Part shown: piece after piece, positions 11,043-20,460 of the stretch | How positions within the stretch are numbered: position 1 is the stretch's first letter | Layout of the letters: every line of letters begins with the position of its first letter | Position numbers and translations under genes: made by a program | From: an uncultured Pseudovibrio sp. | GTDB lineage: Bacteria; Pseudomonadota; Alphaproteobacteria; Rhizobiales; Stappiaceae | Direction of reading: 5' to 3' | Assembly: GCA_947502585.1 (NCBI GenBank) | Contig: CANNAV010000012.1 | Coordinates: 1 to 55,822, forward strand | DNA: 55,822 bases | The notes under the pieces: generated by a model | Told to the model about the DNA's origin: nothing | Databases searched by the model: none | The model's input: the letters and a program-made list of their open reading frames with translations, nothing else

Positions 11043-12253
11043 GCCTGATCAGCATTGAAGAAGCCCTTGACCGCCTCCTGAAAGATGTGAAGCCGACGAG
11101 TACCGAGCAGCTTCCATTGCTTGAAGCCGGAGAACGCATTCTGGCAGAAGATGTTGCTGCAACACGAACGCAGCCTCCATTCTCCGCCTCTGCAATGGAC
11201 GGGTATGCTGTCAAAGCTGCTGATTCGGTCAGTCCAGAGGCAGCTCTGAAGGTCATCGGTGAAGTCGCTGCCGGGCATAACTTCGATGGCACTTTGCAAT
11301 CCGGTGAAGCTTTACGCATTTTCACCGGAGCCCCTGTTCCAGCAGGTGCCGACGCTGTTTTGATGCAGGAATACGCCCGCCGCGACGGGGATAACCTGTT
11401 TTGCGAGGAAGCTGTTTCTGTTGGTAAGTACATCCGTCCGGCAGGCCTCGATTTCGAAAAAGGTCAGGTTCTCCTTAAGGCAGGCACCCCACTTGGCTTT
11501 CGCGAGCTCTCCCTCGCAGGCGCAATGAACCACGCATCCCTGCCGGTACGCAAAAAGCCAGTAGTTGCGATCCTCGCAAATGGCGACGAACTCGTTCAGC
11601 CGGGTCAGACACCAGGCCCGAATCAAATAATAGCATCCAACCAGGTCGGCATCGCAGAGTTCGTCAGAAACTGCGGCGGAATGCCTGTGATGCTGGGCAT
11701 CGCACCAGACCAGCCTGAGGAAATCACAGCACGCGTGAAGCTGGCCATTGAAGCTGGAGCCGATGTGCTGGTGACACTCGGAGGTGCCTCGGTTGGCGAC
11801 CACGATCTCATTCAGGACGTACTGGGCGCCGAAGGCATGGAGCTTGGCTTCTGGCGCATCGCCATGCGCCCGGGCAAACCTCTCATGGCAGGCGCCCTTG
11901 GCCCGATGAAAGTCCTCGGTCTTCCGGGCAATCCAGTCTCAAGCCTTGTATGCGCACTCCTCTTCCTGGGCCCGCTTCTGGACAAAATGTCAGGCCGAAC
12001 GCTTTCTGCGACAAATCAAGGCGTTACCAGGGCAACATTGGCTGCGGATCTGCCTGCAAATGACATGCGTCAGGACTACCTGCGTGCCAGTCTGCGCACT
12101 GATGAAGCCAGTAACCTCATCACCGAACCATTCAGCAAGCAGGATTCTTCCATGCTTGCATTACTGACAAAAGCTGATGCCCTGATCATTCGTCCACCAC
12201 ACGCTCCAGCTGCAAAACCAGGTGATAAAGTGGACCTGATCAAGCTACGCTAA
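11039..12253 (+). CDS. moeA: Molybdopterin molybdenumtransferase MoeA
   Basis: Inserts molybdate into adenylated molybdopterin. The 404-residue protein has the family blocks [55 protein letters not shown] and MRPGKPL...GLPGNPVSS, in that order, followed by the C-terminal barrel domain. It overlaps moaC by four bases. Association of moaC-moeA with trpDC and lexA is a known alphaproteobacterial neighbourhood. Gephyrin-like dimer formation is expected from family. Confidence 0.97.
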   Translation: MSLISIEEALDRLLKDVKPTSTEQLPLLEAGERILAEDVAATRTQPPFSASAMDGYAVKAADSVSPEAALKVIGEVAAGHNFDGTLQSGEALRIFTGAPVPAGADAVLMQEYARRDGDNLFCEEAVSVGKYIRPAGLDFEKGQVLLKAGTPLGFRELSLAGAMNHASLPVRKKPVVAILANGDELVQPGQTPGPNQIIASNQVGIAEFVRNCGGMPVMLGIAPDQPEEITARVKLAIEAGADVLVTLGGASVGDHDLIQDVLGAEGMELGFWRIAMRPGKPLMAGALGPMKVLGLPGNPVSSLVCALLFLGPLLDKMSGRTLSATNQGVTRATLAADLPANDMRQDYLRASLRTDEASNLITEPFSKQDSSMLALLTKADALIIRPPHAPAAKPGDKVDLIKLR

Positions 12254-12344
12254 ACCGCCGCTGATGGAGTGGGCCACCCCTGTCCACTTACCCACCAGAA
12301 ACCAAATCCCTCAGTTCTGGCAGGGCTTAACCTCAACAAACCCA

Positions 12345-12390
12345 TTGCAGAACACAATGAGAACAGGTAGAGTGCGTTCGTGTTTTGTCC
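12345..12390 (+). promoter_or_regulatory. lexA promoter with overlapping LexA box
   Basis: TTGCAG (12345-12350), 17-base spacer and TAGAGT (12368-12373) form a plausible promoter. Immediately after the -10 lies GTTC-GTGTTTT-GTCC (12376-12390), a one-mismatch form of the alphaproteobacterial LexA site GTTC-N7-GTTC, covering the predicted start point. This fits classic autorepression of lexA. Confidence 0.7.
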
Positions 12391-12438
12391 TTCCTGTCGC
12401 AGGAGTTGAAATTTTTCAGTTTCCTAGAAGGACAAAAC
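12382..12438. repeat. 12-bp inverted repeat in the lexA leader
   Basis: GTTTTGTCCTTC (12382-12393) and its exact reverse complement GAAGGACAAAAC (12427-12438). The left arm overlaps half of the LexA box; the right arm starts a second, reversed, degenerate LexA-like site (GGACAAAACCACGAT, 12430-12444). It could be two opposed operators or an RNA hairpin in the leader. Confidence 0.7.
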
Positions 12439-12501
12439 CACGATTGGTCAGAAATGACCGCTCACATCAACCAGCGCTTTAGGAACGAACGGGGATAAAA
12501 G

Positions 12502-13224
12502 ATGCTTACACAGAAGCAACACGAGCTTTTGATGTTCATCCATCAACGCTTGAAGGAAGCCGGTGTTCCACCCTCCTTCGATGAGATGAAAGACGCGCTG
12601 GATCTTCGTTCCAAGTCCGGCATTCACCGGCTGATCACAGCTTTGGAAGAGCGCGGCTTCATTCGCAGGTTACCAAACAGAGCCCGCGCGCTGGAAATCC
12701 TCAGGCTGCCTGACTCTGTTTCGCAGGGCCTGAAGTCAGCTGCGAAGGAAAAAGGCTTTGCGCCTGAGGTGATTGCAGGCTCCCTGTGCAAGAAAGTCGC
12801 AACGCCTCCTCCATCGCGCACCACATCAGCAGATGAAGTGCCGACGCTGGAAATCCCGGTCATGGGCCGCATTGCTGCAGGTGTACCGATCGAGGCAATA
12901 CAAACTCAAAGCCATTCCATCGCCCTGCCTGCCGATCTGATAGGGCGCGGTGAGCATTATGCGCTGGAGGTAAAAGGCGACTCCATGATTGATGCGGGTA
13001 TCTTCGACGGGGATACCGTGCTGATCAAGCGTGGTGACGCTGCTGATAACGGCGAGATCGTTGTGGCATTGATCGATGAGGAGGAGGCAACTTTAAAGCG
13101 CCTGCGAAAAAAAGGAGCCTCAGTCGCGCTGGAAGCGGCCAACCCCGCCTACGAAACTCGCATTTTCGGCCCGGGGCGCGTTCGCGTTCAAGGCAAGATG
13201 ACTGCGCTCTTCCGCCGCTATTAA
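12502..13224 (+). CDS. lexA: SOS repressor LexA
   Basis: Represses DNA-damage genes and self-cleaves when bound to RecA filaments. The 240-residue protein has an N-terminal winged helix (about 1-65; [26 protein letters not shown]), a linker and a C-terminal S24 peptidase domain. The cleavage bond Ala126-Gly127 lies in [12 protein letters not shown], with nucleophile Ser161 in KGDSMIDAG and general base Lys199 in EEATLKRL, all intact. It is ~40 residues longer than E. coli LexA, as usual for the class. A LexA box precedes it. Its last 105 bases overlap the end of comEC on the other strand. Confidence 0.97.
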   Translation: MLTQKQHELLMFIHQRLKEAGVPPSFDEMKDALDLRSKSGIHRLITALEERGFIRRLPNRARALEILRLPDSVSQGLKSAAKEKGFAPEVIAGSLCKKVATPPPSRTTSADEVPTLEIPVMGRIAAGVPIEAIQTQSHSIALPADLIGRGEHYALEVKGDSMIDAGIFDGDTVLIKRGDAADNGEIVVALIDEEEATLKRLRKKGASVALEAANPAYETRIFGPGRVRVQGKMTALFRRY

Positions 13225-15525
13225 TTCATTGGTTGTCTGAGGCAATTTCGGATTCCAGGGTCTGCGCTGAGCATGGTATGCCCAGCGAATTTTCTCGATT
13301 CTTTCCCCGCCCTCTGCACCTGCAGAAAGCCAGATGTAAGCGGAACCACGTTCGCCGAAAATCCTCTGGTCAACAACCAGTTCTGCGCGGCAGGACGGAG
13401 GTGCCTGAAACCGGGTGATGACGATGGCGGCAAGATGGCAATCTGCCGCCAGAACATCAGCCGCTCTTGAGTGTGCAAGAAGGACCGGCTCTGAACTAAT
13501 CCTCACTCCCTTTGAAGGCCTCTGCCGGAATATCTCAATTACACAACCATGATCATCACAGGAGCGATCAGCCGCCCTCACCTTGTGCTGTTTGAACGTT
13601 CCGGCAGAAAATCCGCCTGCACGCAGCAGACTGTCAGCAGCAAACGACATGCGCGAGGACGTCAGCCGAAATGCACCATCCGCCCCATAATACGCAATGT
13701 GCTTACCCGCATCTGCAATCATCAGATCAGGTGCTCTGCCACCGGCAAACATCAGGACACTCATCGCAAATGCCGGGAGTGAAAGCCATTTCAGGCGCGA
13801 CGGCAGCACACACAGCACCACAATCGCAAAAATCACAAGCAGATAACCTGGTGCACTGGCAACCCCAAGACTGGTCATCCCTTGACTGAGGGAGCTAACC
13901 CAGTAGGCAGCTTCCAGCATCAGTGCCAATCCAGCTTCCATCACCTGCAAGAAAAACGCATCTGCACCAAACGGGATCGCCAGCAGGCTCAGCAACCCAA
14001 AGGGCATAACCACAAAGGTTACCAGAGGCATGACAAGGATATTCCCGAGCACCCCATAGGGCGCCACCTGCTCAAAATGCATCGCCGCAACAGGTCCCGT
14101 CGCAGCACCTGCAATCATTGAGGTCAACGCACACGCCAGCAACCACGTCAGGATTATACGACTAACTCTTCGAAACCATGAGGTATTCCGCTTTCGACGG
14201 GCATTCCCGCTACTCAGCAGCCAATGCTTCCCAAAGGTATAGGCTGAGAGCAGGGCGAGAACAGCAATGAAGGACATCTGAAATCCGGGAGCCAGAACTT
14301 CCTCCGGCCGCAGGCTCAAAAGTACAAGGCAGGCCAGAGCCAGACCGCGCAGACTAAAGGCCCGTCGTCCAAGCAGCCCCGCGCATAAAATCACCGCAGC
14401 CATCAAATAAGCCCGCTGTGTTGCAACAGAAGCACCTGACAGACCGAGATAAACAGTTGCCGCAATCAACGCTGCCACACTGGCGTAAACGTGAATGTGT
14501 CCTTTGAGCGCAACCGACTGGCTGAAGGATAAAATCAGGCGGACACCGAAAAAAAACAGAGAGGTCACAAGCCCCATATGCATGCCGGAAATCGCGAGGA
14601 CATGAGCAAGCCCGGCATTGCGTAATGCATCCTTGTCCGCGGCGGCAAGATAGTCCCGTTTGCCCACCAGAAGCGCAACAGCAAAAGCGCTTTCCGCGCT
14701 GCTATCCAACACCCGCCTAATGCGTTGTGCTATCGCGCTGCGCACGCGCTCCACCCCTTGCAAAAAACCTGTCCCCTCAACAGGCGCCACCACAACCGGC
14801 CTGGAGAGCGCATACCCCACCGCGCCAATCCCGCTGAAAAACGCTGTTCGGGCAAAGTCATAACCACCTGGACGTACAGAACCTCCAGGCGGCAGCAGCC
14901 GCGCTTTCAACTGCATCCTGTCCCCCGTCACAGGGGCCTCTTTCATCCCTTTGAGGCTAAGCCGGATACGATAGGAAAGAGGAGTTATACCCATTCGGGA
15001 AAGTACTTTTACATCTGCAAAGATGACGGAGTAAGCATCTTTTCCGGAATGCCTGACCCCGGCAACAACACCCTCCACTTTGCGTGTAACAGGGCGCTCC
15101 AGCGGGTCACCGCGCGCATATTCCACGCGTAAATCGGCAAGAAAGAACCCGGCTGTGAAGAACAAAAGCGCGATCAGACCAACCGCCAGATGACCATCTT
15201 TCCAGCGATAAAAACTTAATATTGCCAAAAGGATAAACGGTATTCCGCTTAAAATACTGTAAGGCTCGGCAGGGAGTGAAAAGTAAACCAGTACTCCCGC
15301 CAGATGACATAGCGCGTACCAGACAATGCCCTGGCCATGGTTCCAATCCTGCACGAGGGCTGAGCGGGCATAACTCATCACAGCTGGCCAGTCAGGCCTC
15401 GCCGGATAACCCAGCAGTTTACGAGAGGCCTGCTCCACATCACGAAACTTAATGCGCTGTTTTTCTTCAGGAATATTTGTATTTGCGTTGCTATGTGCGT
15501 TGTTTGCGTTGGTTTGCGTATTCAT
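13120..15525 (-). CDS. comEC: ComEC/Rec2-family DNA-uptake channel protein
   Basis: Polytopic inner-membrane protein of the ComEC family, which carries single-stranded DNA into the cytoplasm in competent cells. It has an N-terminal soluble/DUF4131 part with early spans, then the competence domain beginning near [14 protein letters not shown], with many hydrophobic segments. A metallo-beta-lactamase nuclease domain with HxHxDH is absent, as usual in alphaproteobacteria. The open frame reaches 15795, but the first 90 residues lack family character and cover the gltX leader, so ATG 15525 (801 residues) is preferred; ATG near residue 140 of the long frame is also possible. The C-terminal ~35 residues are antisense to lexA and look like read-through past the original end (family part ends near RRPWNPKLP). 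Confidence 0.85.
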   Translation of the reverse strand: MNTQTNANNAHSNANTNIPEEKQRIKFRDVEQASRKLLGYPARPDWPAVMSYARSALVQDWNHGQGIVWYALCHLAGVLVYFSLPAEPYSILSGIPFILLAILSFYRWKDGHLAVGLIALLFFTAGFFLADLRVEYARGDPLERPVTRKVEGVVAGVRHSGKDAYSVIFADVKVLSRMGITPLSYRIRLSLKGMKEAPVTGDRMQLKARLLPPGGSVRPGGYDFARTAFFSGIGAVGYALSRPVVVAPVEGTGFLQGVERVRSAIAQRIRRVLDSSAESAFAVALLVGKRDYLAAADKDALRNAGLAHVLAISGMHMGLVTSLFFFGVRLILSFSQSVALKGHIHVYASVAALIAATVYLGLSGASVATQRAYLMAAVILCAGLLGRRAFSLRGLALACLVLLSLRPEEVLAPGFQMSFIAVLALLSAYTFGKHWLLSSGNARRKRNTSWFRRVSRIILTWLLACALTSMIAGAATGPVAAMHFEQVAPYGVLGNILVMPLVTFVVMPFGLLSLLAIPFGADAFFLQVMEAGLALMLEAAYWVSSLSQGMTSLGVASAPGYLLVIFAIVVLCVLPSRLKWLSLPAFAMSVLMFAGGRAPDLMIADAGKHIAYYGADGAFRLTSSRMSFAADSLLRAGGFSAGTFKQHKVRAADRSCDDHGCVIEIFRQRPSKGVRISSEPVLLAHSRAADVLAADCHLAAIVITRFQAPPSCRAELVVDQRIFGERGSAYIWLSAGAEGGERIEKIRWAYHAQRRPWNPKLPQTTNELIAAEERSHLALNANAPRAENASFVGGVGRFQRD

Positions 15526-15797
15526 GCGTTGCTGTGTCACGCTCTTACTCAAAGCCGCATCTGCCTCAAACGGCGCGGAAGAAAACTTATCCTCCTCACG
15601 ACAAAGCACGCCTATTCCGGGAGCACAGCCACCAGATTGTGCCTTGTCTGAGGATGATTGTCCCTCGCGCACCCTTAAGTCCCTTTCTGCCACTTGGGAA
15701 CTTTTCAATGCTATGGTACACAGCCCGCACAGATACGGCGCCCCGCCGTAATTACCCCAAACTATTCGAAGTAACCTGAAACTTTTCCGGAACACCT

Positions 15798-17222
15798 ATG
15801 ACTAAACCTGTTGTAACGCGCTTTGCGCCTTCTCCTACCGGCTACCTGCATATTGGCGGCGCCCGTACAGCCCTGTTCAACTGGCTTCTGGCAAAAGGCA
15901 GCGGCGGAAAAATGCTGCTGCGCATTGAAGACACCGATCGCTCCCGCTCTACCGGGGAAGCCGTGGATGCGCTGCTGGACAGCCTGTCCTGGCTGGGAAT
16001 GGACTGGGACGGCGAGCCGGTCTCTCAGTATGGCCGGGTTGACCGCCACCGTGAAGTCGCAGAGCTGATGGTGAAGAATGGCACGGCTTACTATTGCTAC
16101 TGCACACCGGAAGAAGTGAACGGGATGCGCGAGAAGGCCCGTGCAGAAGGCCGCCCGCCGCGCTATGACGGCACCTGGCGTGATCGTGATCCATCTGAAG
16201 CCCCTGCAGGCATTGCCCCTGCTATTCGCCTGAAAGCACCGCTGGAGGGTGACACCATTGTTGAAGATCAGGTCCAGGGCACGGTCAGGTTCGCCAATAA
16301 GGAGCTGGACGACCTGATTCTTGTGCGCTCTGACGGCAACCCAACCTATATGCTGGCTGTGGTGGTGGACGACCACGACATGGGCGTCACCCACATTGTG
16401 CGCGGTGATGACCACCTGACCAATGCAGCGCGTCAGTCTCTCATTTATAAGGCTTTAAACTGGGACATCCCGGTCATGGCACACATTCCGCTGATCTACG
16501 GCCCGGATGGCGCAAAGCTCTCCAAGCGCCACGGCGCCGTTGGTGCTGAAGCTTACCGGGCAATGGGCTACCTGCCATCCGCCATGCGCAACTATCTGGC
16601 CCGCCTCGGCTGGTCCCATGGCGATGACGAGATCTTCTCTACACAACAGATGATCGGGTGGTTTGGCCTCGATTCTGTTGGGAAGTCCCCGTCCCGTTTC
16701 GACTTCAAGAAACTGGAAAACCTGAACGCCCACTACATGCGTTCACAAAGCGATGAGGAGCTGCTTGGCCACTTCCTCACCTATCTGAGGGAGGCGGAAG
16801 GCGGAGCACACGTCATGGCGTGGATTGCCGGTGATGGAAACCAGGAGAAGCTGACTGAAGCCCTGCCAGGCCTGAAAGAGCGTGCAAAGACCCTTGTGGA
16901 ACTGCAGGAATCTGCACGTTACCTGTGGGTTCAGCGTCCGCTGGACCTGGATGCCAAGGCTGAAAAGATCCTCTCTGACGAGGCACGCGTTGTTCTTGGC
17001 AAGGTTCTTATCGCCCTTGAAGCACTGGAGGAGTGGACCGTGGAAAGCACTGAAACTGTCGTAAAGGCAGTGGCAGAAGCGGAAGAGCTGAAACTGGGCA
17101 AAGTTGCTCAGCCATTGCGCGCTGCCCTTACTGGTCGTGGTACATCCCCTGGCATTTTTGATGTGCTCAAAGTGCTCGGAAAAGACGAATCCTGCTCAAG
17201 AATTCGTGATCTTTCGGCTTAA
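15798..17222 (+). CDS. gltX: Glutamyl-tRNA synthetase
   Basis: Charges tRNA(Glu) with glutamate. The 474-residue class I synthetase has the HIGH-type motif HIGG (18-21) in [19 protein letters not shown] and the KMSKS-type motif KLSKR (240-244). YYCYC (98-102) keeps two cysteines of the zinc-binding region. The ATG is preceded by a weak SD (CCGGAA). In alphaproteobacteria there is often a second GltX paralog and indirect Gln-tRNA synthesis; which type this one is cannot be told here. The start region faces comEC divergently. Confidence 0.97.
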   Translation: MTKPVVTRFAPSPTGYLHIGGARTALFNWLLAKGSGGKMLLRIEDTDRSRSTGEAVDALLDSLSWLGMDWDGEPVSQYGRVDRHREVAELMVKNGTAYYCYCTPEEVNGMREKARAEGRPPRYDGTWRDRDPSEAPAGIAPAIRLKAPLEGDTIVEDQVQGTVRFANKELDDLILVRSDGNPTYMLAVVVDDHDMGVTHIVRGDDHLTNAARQSLIYKALNWDIPVMAHIPLIYGPDGAKLSKRHGAVGAEAYRAMGYLPSAMRNYLARLGWSHGDDEIFSTQQMIGWFGLDSVGKSPSRFDFKKLENLNAHYMRSQSDEELLGHFLTYLREAEGGAHVMAWIAGDGNQEKLTEALPGLKERAKTLVELQESARYLWVQRPLDLDAKAEKILSDEARVVLGKVLIALEALEEWTVESTETVVKAVAEAEELKLGKVAQPLRAALTGRGTSPGIFDVLKVLGKDESCSRIRDLSA

Positions 17223-17242
17223 TTCTCTGAATTACAGTAGGA

Positions 17243-17281
17243 AACTACCGCTGCAAATACCAGACATTCGTAGCGGTAGTT
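17243..17281 (+). terminator. Hairpin after gltX, possible weak terminator
   Basis: Perfect 10-bp arms AACTACCGCT/AGCGGTAGTT with a 19-base loop, 20 bases after the gltX stop. No T-run follows, so factor-independent termination would be weak; it may be only an RNA 3'-end structure. Confidence 0.35.
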
Positions 17282-17425
17282 ACACTAATAGCTAAAAGCA
17301 GTGGTTTCAGGCGCTTGCTCCATCCCGGCAAATGATATAGGCAGTTCCACGACAACACTCTCCTCCGGGCGGAAACGTCAGATCATGCAATGTATTCATT
17401 TGCACACAAATGAGGCACGTCGCAT

Positions 17426-17453
17426 AAGGAGATACAAAATGGGGGTTGCCTGA
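17426..17453 (+). other. Four-codon upstream ORF with strong SD before gltA
   Basis: AAGGAG (17426-17431) sits seven bases before ATG 17439, which opens ATG GGG GTT GCC TGA; one base later comes ATG 17455 of gltA. The best SD in the leader therefore serves the mini-ORF, and gltA itself has only the GGGGG at 17441-17445. This suggests reinitiation or coupling; the peptide MGVA is probably not functional itself. Confidence 0.5.
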
Positions 17454-17454
17454 T

Positions 17455-18747
17455 ATGAGCGACAAAACAGCGAAACTGACTATTGGAGACAACAGCTGGG
17501 ACTTTAACATCCACTCTGGCTCCATGGGGCCTGATGTTTTAGAAATCAGTTCGCTTTATAAGCAGACTGATCACTTTACACTGGACCCTGGTTTCACATC
17601 AACTGCCTCATGCGAATCCAAGATCACATTCATCGACGGTGACGCAGGTACTCTGCTTTACCGCGGTTACCCGATTGAACAACTCGCCGAACATGGCGAT
17701 TTTCTGGAGAGCTGCTATCTGCTGCTTTACGGCGAACTGCCAACACGCGCAGAAAAGGAAGATTTTGTTCATCGTGTAACCTATCACACAATGATCCATG
17801 ATCAGATGAGCTCTTTCTTCAAGGGTTATCGTCGTGACGCCCACCCGATGGCAGTCATGACCGGTACCGTTGGTGCGCTCTCTTCCTTCTATCATGACAG
17901 CACAGACATCGCTGATCCACACCTGCGCATGGTTGCATCCCTGCGCATGATCGCAAAGATGCCGACCATAGCTGCAATGGCCTACAAATATCACGTTGGC
18001 CAGCCATTCGTTTACCCAAGAAACGACCTGGACTACGCATCCAACTTCCTGCACATGTGCTTTGCAGTCCCATGTGAGGAATATAAAGTCAATCCGGTTC
18101 TGGCACGTGCTATGGACCGTATCTTCATCCTGCACGCTGACCACGAGCAAAACGCTTCCACATCCACCGTACGCCTTGCAGGCTCTTCAGGTGCAAACCC
18201 GTTTGCATGTATTGCAGCTGGTATTGCCTGTCTGTGGGGGCCATCGCATGGCGGTGCGAATGAGGCAGCTTTGAATATGCTTTCCGATATCGGTTCTGCT
18301 GACCGTATCCCTGAGTATGTCGCACGTGCAAAAGACAGGAACGATCCGTTCCGCCTCATGGGCTTCGGTCACCGCGTCTACAAAAACTACGACCCACGCG
18401 CACGCATCATGCAGAAAACCTGTCATGAAGTGCTTGCAGAGCTGGGCCACCAGGGCGATCCGCTTCTTGAAGTGGCAATGGAACTGGAAAAAGTTGCTCT
18501 CACCGATCCATATTTTGTTGAGAAGAAGCTCTATCCGAACGTTGACTTCTATTCCGGCATCACCCTGCGTGCGCTGGGTTTCCCAACCACCATGTTCACC
18601 GTGCTCTTTGCACTGGCTCGCACTGTAGGCTGGATCGCACAGTGGAAAGAAATGATTGAAGATCCTTCCCAGCGCATAGGTCGTCCACGCCAGCTTTACA
18701 CCGGCTATTCCGCGCGTGACTATCAGCCAATAGACCAGCGTCGTTAA
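17455..18747 (+). CDS. gltA: Citrate synthase
   Basis: Condenses acetyl-CoA and oxaloacetate, entry step of the TCA cycle. The 430-residue protein is a type II (hexameric-class) citrate synthase: [37 protein letters not shown], then catalytic His265 in [10 protein letters not shown], His306 in GFGHRVYK and Asp364 in NVDFYSG. All three catalytic residues are present. I use ATG 17455 (MSDKTAKL, as in relatives) and not the in-frame TTG nine bases earlier. Followed by a REP-like palindrome and a T-run hairpin. In Rhizobiales this gene commonly lies beside the lpx cluster; here an accessory island separates them. Confidence 0.97.
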   Translation: MSDKTAKLTIGDNSWDFNIHSGSMGPDVLEISSLYKQTDHFTLDPGFTSTASCESKITFIDGDAGTLLYRGYPIEQLAEHGDFLESCYLLLYGELPTRAEKEDFVHRVTYHTMIHDQMSSFFKGYRRDAHPMAVMTGTVGALSSFYHDSTDIADPHLRMVASLRMIAKMPTIAAMAYKYHVGQPFVYPRNDLDYASNFLHMCFAVPCEEYKVNPVLARAMDRIFILHADHEQNASTSTVRLAGSSGANPFACIAAGIACLWGPSHGGANEAALNMLSDIGSADRIPEYVARAKDRNDPFRLMGFGHRVYKNYDPRARIMQKTCHEVLAELGHQGDPLLEVAMELEKVALTDPYFVEKKLYPNVDFYSGITLRALGFPTTMFTVLFALARTVGWIAQWKEMIEDPSQRIGRPRQLYTGYSARDYQPIDQRR

Positions 18748-18753
18748 GAACAC

Positions 18754-18784
18754 TTCCCGAAAAGCGGATATCGGTTTTCGGGAA
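18754..18784. repeat. REP-like palindrome, copy 1
   Basis: TTCCCGAAAA/TTTTCGGGAA arms around GCGGATATCGG. On the reverse strand it reads CGAAAACCG-N5/6-CTTTTCG, the core it shares with copies at 39752 and 42151. Confidence 0.7.
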
Positions 18785-18823
18785 ATGCAGCAAAGCCGTT
18801 TGAGCTGAAAAAACAGACTTCAG

Positions 18824-18851
18824 AAAAAGGGGGAATTTTGCCTCCTTTTTT
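18824..18851 (+). terminator. Intrinsic terminator of gltA
   Basis: AAAAAGGGGG pairs with CCTCCTTTTT (one G-U pair) around AATTTTG, ending in a T-run. It lies 77 bases after the gltA stop, beyond the REP-like palindrome. Confidence 0.75.
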
Positions 18852-18925
18852 ATCTGAAATGCATCAATTACTTGCAGAGCATGCAATCCATGGGCGTTTA
18901 ATCCTGTTCATGCCTCATCACATCC

Positions 18926-19150
18926 CCAGCCTTGATGTCTGACACTGCCACCCGCATCAGAAAAGGAGGTCAGGGTATTTTTGCTGAGGACGATCGCCTC
19001 GTTATGACATTTTCGGGCAAAGACGGGGAAAAATTGGGATCAGTCAGTTTGTGACCGGCCTGACCGGCAGCGGTAACCATAGCGCCGTATTTACGCACGG
19101 CACATGCACCGGCAAGGTCGCGGAATATTCAGCCATGTCTTTTCAGATGG
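18926..19150 (+). pseudogene. Decayed copy of the two-cysteine secreted protein family
   Basis: Plus-strand frames give IRKGGQGIFAEDDRLVMTF, then after a one-base shift near 19047 VTGLTGSGNHSAVFTHGTC and TGKV. These line up with GxIGNGxxSIENxYxxxF and ATGxIGSGxAxGVFxDxTCxGxV of the intact proteins at 19990 and 20461. The signal peptide and first cysteine region are gone and the reading frame runs on without a stop into the antisense of the GNAT gene. It shows that the family once had a further member upstream. The 18785-18925 stretch before it holds only the gltA terminator. Confidence 0.65.
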
Positions 19151-19212
19151 CATCTGTTACCGAAGGTTCTCCCTCGCAGGCGCTGAATGATCAGTCCGGG
19201 ATCAAACGCAGA

Positions 19213-19677
19213 TCACGCAGTCAGCTCAAAACATTTGCTGACAGAGCCCTCGTTTGTCTTATAAGTGCGAAAGCCAATCGCCTCATAATACCCCAGCCCT
19301 TCCAAGTTGGAAGAGCCGATTGTCGCATCAATCTTCTCAAGTCCGGCTTTCCTGGCAGCATCAAGTGTTGCAGTAAACAAGGCCCGCCCCACACCACGGC
19401 GCCCTGCCCCTGGCCGCACATGGGTGCCGATAATGCCCCAGCCCGGTATCACACCGTAGTCATTCCCCGCAGACGCTCTCTTCAGGATCTGCAATCCAAG
19501 AAGCGTCCCATCCACGTCCTCAACTACGGAACACCTGATATTGTCCGCATGCACAATGTAGTGAGAGCGCACATACGTTTCATCACTCGGTAAATTCCGC
19601 TTTCCCAGCGCAGCAAGTTCCTGTAAAAAAATGCTGATCTCCTCAGCGTCGGCCACAACCGCTTCTCTGACTTTCAC
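19213..19677 (-). CDS. GNAT-family N-acetyltransferase
   Basis: A 154-residue single-domain acetyltransferase. It starts MKVREAVVADAEEISIF, typical of the GNAT fold, and has the acetyl-CoA pyrophosphate loop as RPGAGRRGVGRAL (about 93-105, R-x-x-G-x-G/A type) followed by ARKAGLEKIDATIG and NLEGLGYYEAIGFRTY, motif B. Substrate is unknown; similar proteins modify small amines, peptides or protein N-termini. It is the only minus-strand gene in the small accessory island and has a long stable hairpin in its leader. No partner gene is evident. Confidence 0.85.
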   Translation of the reverse strand: MKVREAVVADAEEISIFLQELAALGKRNLPSDETYVRSHYIVHADNIRCSVVEDVDGTLLGLQILKRASAGNDYGVIPGWGIIGTHVRPGAGRRGVGRALFTATLDAARKAGLEKIDATIGSSNLEGLGYYEAIGFRTYKTNEGSVSKCFELTA

Positions 19678-19699
19678 GATAACCTCAAAACAATCAGCT

Positions 19700-19732
19700 C
19701 GCCTGCCATGAACTTACCAGTCATGGCAGGCG
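19700..19732 (-). promoter_or_regulatory. 12-bp hairpin in the GNAT leader
   Basis: Arms CGCCTGCCATGA (19700-19711) and TCATGGCAGGCG (19721-19732), perfect, nine-base loop, about 22 bases before the GNAT start. On minus there is no T-run after it, so it is not a simple terminator; on plus it is followed by AAAAAGGG. It may be a leader structure or a protein-binding palindrome. Confidence 0.5.
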
Positions 19733-19896
19733 AAAAAGGGACAAGGTACTCAGGAGCACAGCCTGTCACATACCCCCCCGGAATTCATATCTGCTCAATC
19801 AGAAAATCTTCTTTTTCAACAGTTATTTACAAGAATTTTATTAGAAATTTCCTAAAGCCGGAAGGACCTGCAAAACTCAATCTTCATCCCAAAGAA

Positions 19897-19929
19897 AGTT
19901 AACGTACAGCAAGAGCATATACGTTAACT
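19897..19929. promoter_or_regulatory. Operator-like inverted repeat upstream of the secreted genes
   Basis: AGTTAACGTA (19897-19906) and TACGTTAACT (19920-19929), perfect 10-bp arms with a 13-base spacer, 61 bases before the first secreted-protein start. Spacing between arm centres is 23 bases, about two helical turns, which suits a dimeric helix-turn-helix regulator. The rest of 19733-19989 is AT-rich with no clear promoter. Confidence 0.5.
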
Positions 19930-19989
19930 CAGCAGGACTACTCTTTGCGCGGCTTCAAGCGTGATAAAGTAACAAGTGATGGCACCCCC

Positions 19990-20448
19990 ATGAAAAAACT
20001 TCTCTGTGCAGCAGTAAGTCTCGGCGCAATCGCATATTTCAGCAGCATGGCTCTTGCCAAGGATCAAAGTCTGGCCGATGACAACAAGACGATGACATTT
20101 TCCGACCTGACACTGGCCGACGGAACACCAGACGATGGCACCTGCGTAAAACGTTACGGGACTGGTTATAAAACCGAAGACCATCCTGATACATCCTCTC
20201 AAGGCGCACAGAAAACTACGTCAGAAGGCCATGATATCATTATCACCTCCACCGGTGGCATAATTGGCAATGGCATCTTGTCCATCGAGAATGAGTACGA
20301 AATCATCTTCCCCAATGACGAGAAAAAAGAAACAGTTGATGTAAAGATGTTCGCAACCGGCCTGATCGGCAGCGGGACAGCCTCCGGCGTGTTCTCGGAT
20401 AGCACTTGCCGTGGCAGGGTCACCATTCAATCTGCCTCCTGGCAGTAG
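19990..20448 (+). CDS. Secreted two-cysteine protein, family member A (unknown function)
   Basis: I do not recognise this family. The 152-residue product has a clear Sec signal peptide (MKKLLCAAVSLGAIAYFSSMALA, likely cut after residue 23), then a mature part of ~129 residues with two cysteines, Cys52 in DGTCVKRYG and Cys140 in DSTCRGRV, suggesting one disulfide. Shared blocks with the next gene: TFSDL, TSEG (77-80), IGNG (92-95), SIENEY (98-103), FPND, FATGLIGSG (121-129) and GVF (133-135). The alternation of short strands and glycine turns suggests a small beta-rich fold (inference). Start at ATG 19990 because the signal peptide begins there; an in-frame ATG 15 codons earlier is less likely. 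It is separated from member B by 12 bases. Confidence 0.8.
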   Translation: MKKLLCAAVSLGAIAYFSSMALAKDQSLADDNKTMTFSDLTLADGTPDDGTCVKRYGTGYKTEDHPDTSSQGAQKTTSEGHDIIITSTGGIIGNGILSIENEYEIIFPNDEKKETVDVKMFATGLIGSGTASGVFSDSTCRGRVTIQSASWQ

Positions 20449-20460
20449 GACCGCGGGCCA

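Noticed and set aside
13221..13478. Minus-strand frame of 85 codons between lexA and comEC
   Set aside because: It lies in another frame inside the supported comEC sequence.
15526..15795. Ninety-residue N-terminal extension of ComEC
   Set aside because: Not family-like, covers the gltX leader, and a better start exists at 15525.
19051..19593. Plus-strand frame of 180 codons as a real protein
   Set aside because: Only its first ~35 codons match the secreted family; the rest is antisense to the GNAT gene.
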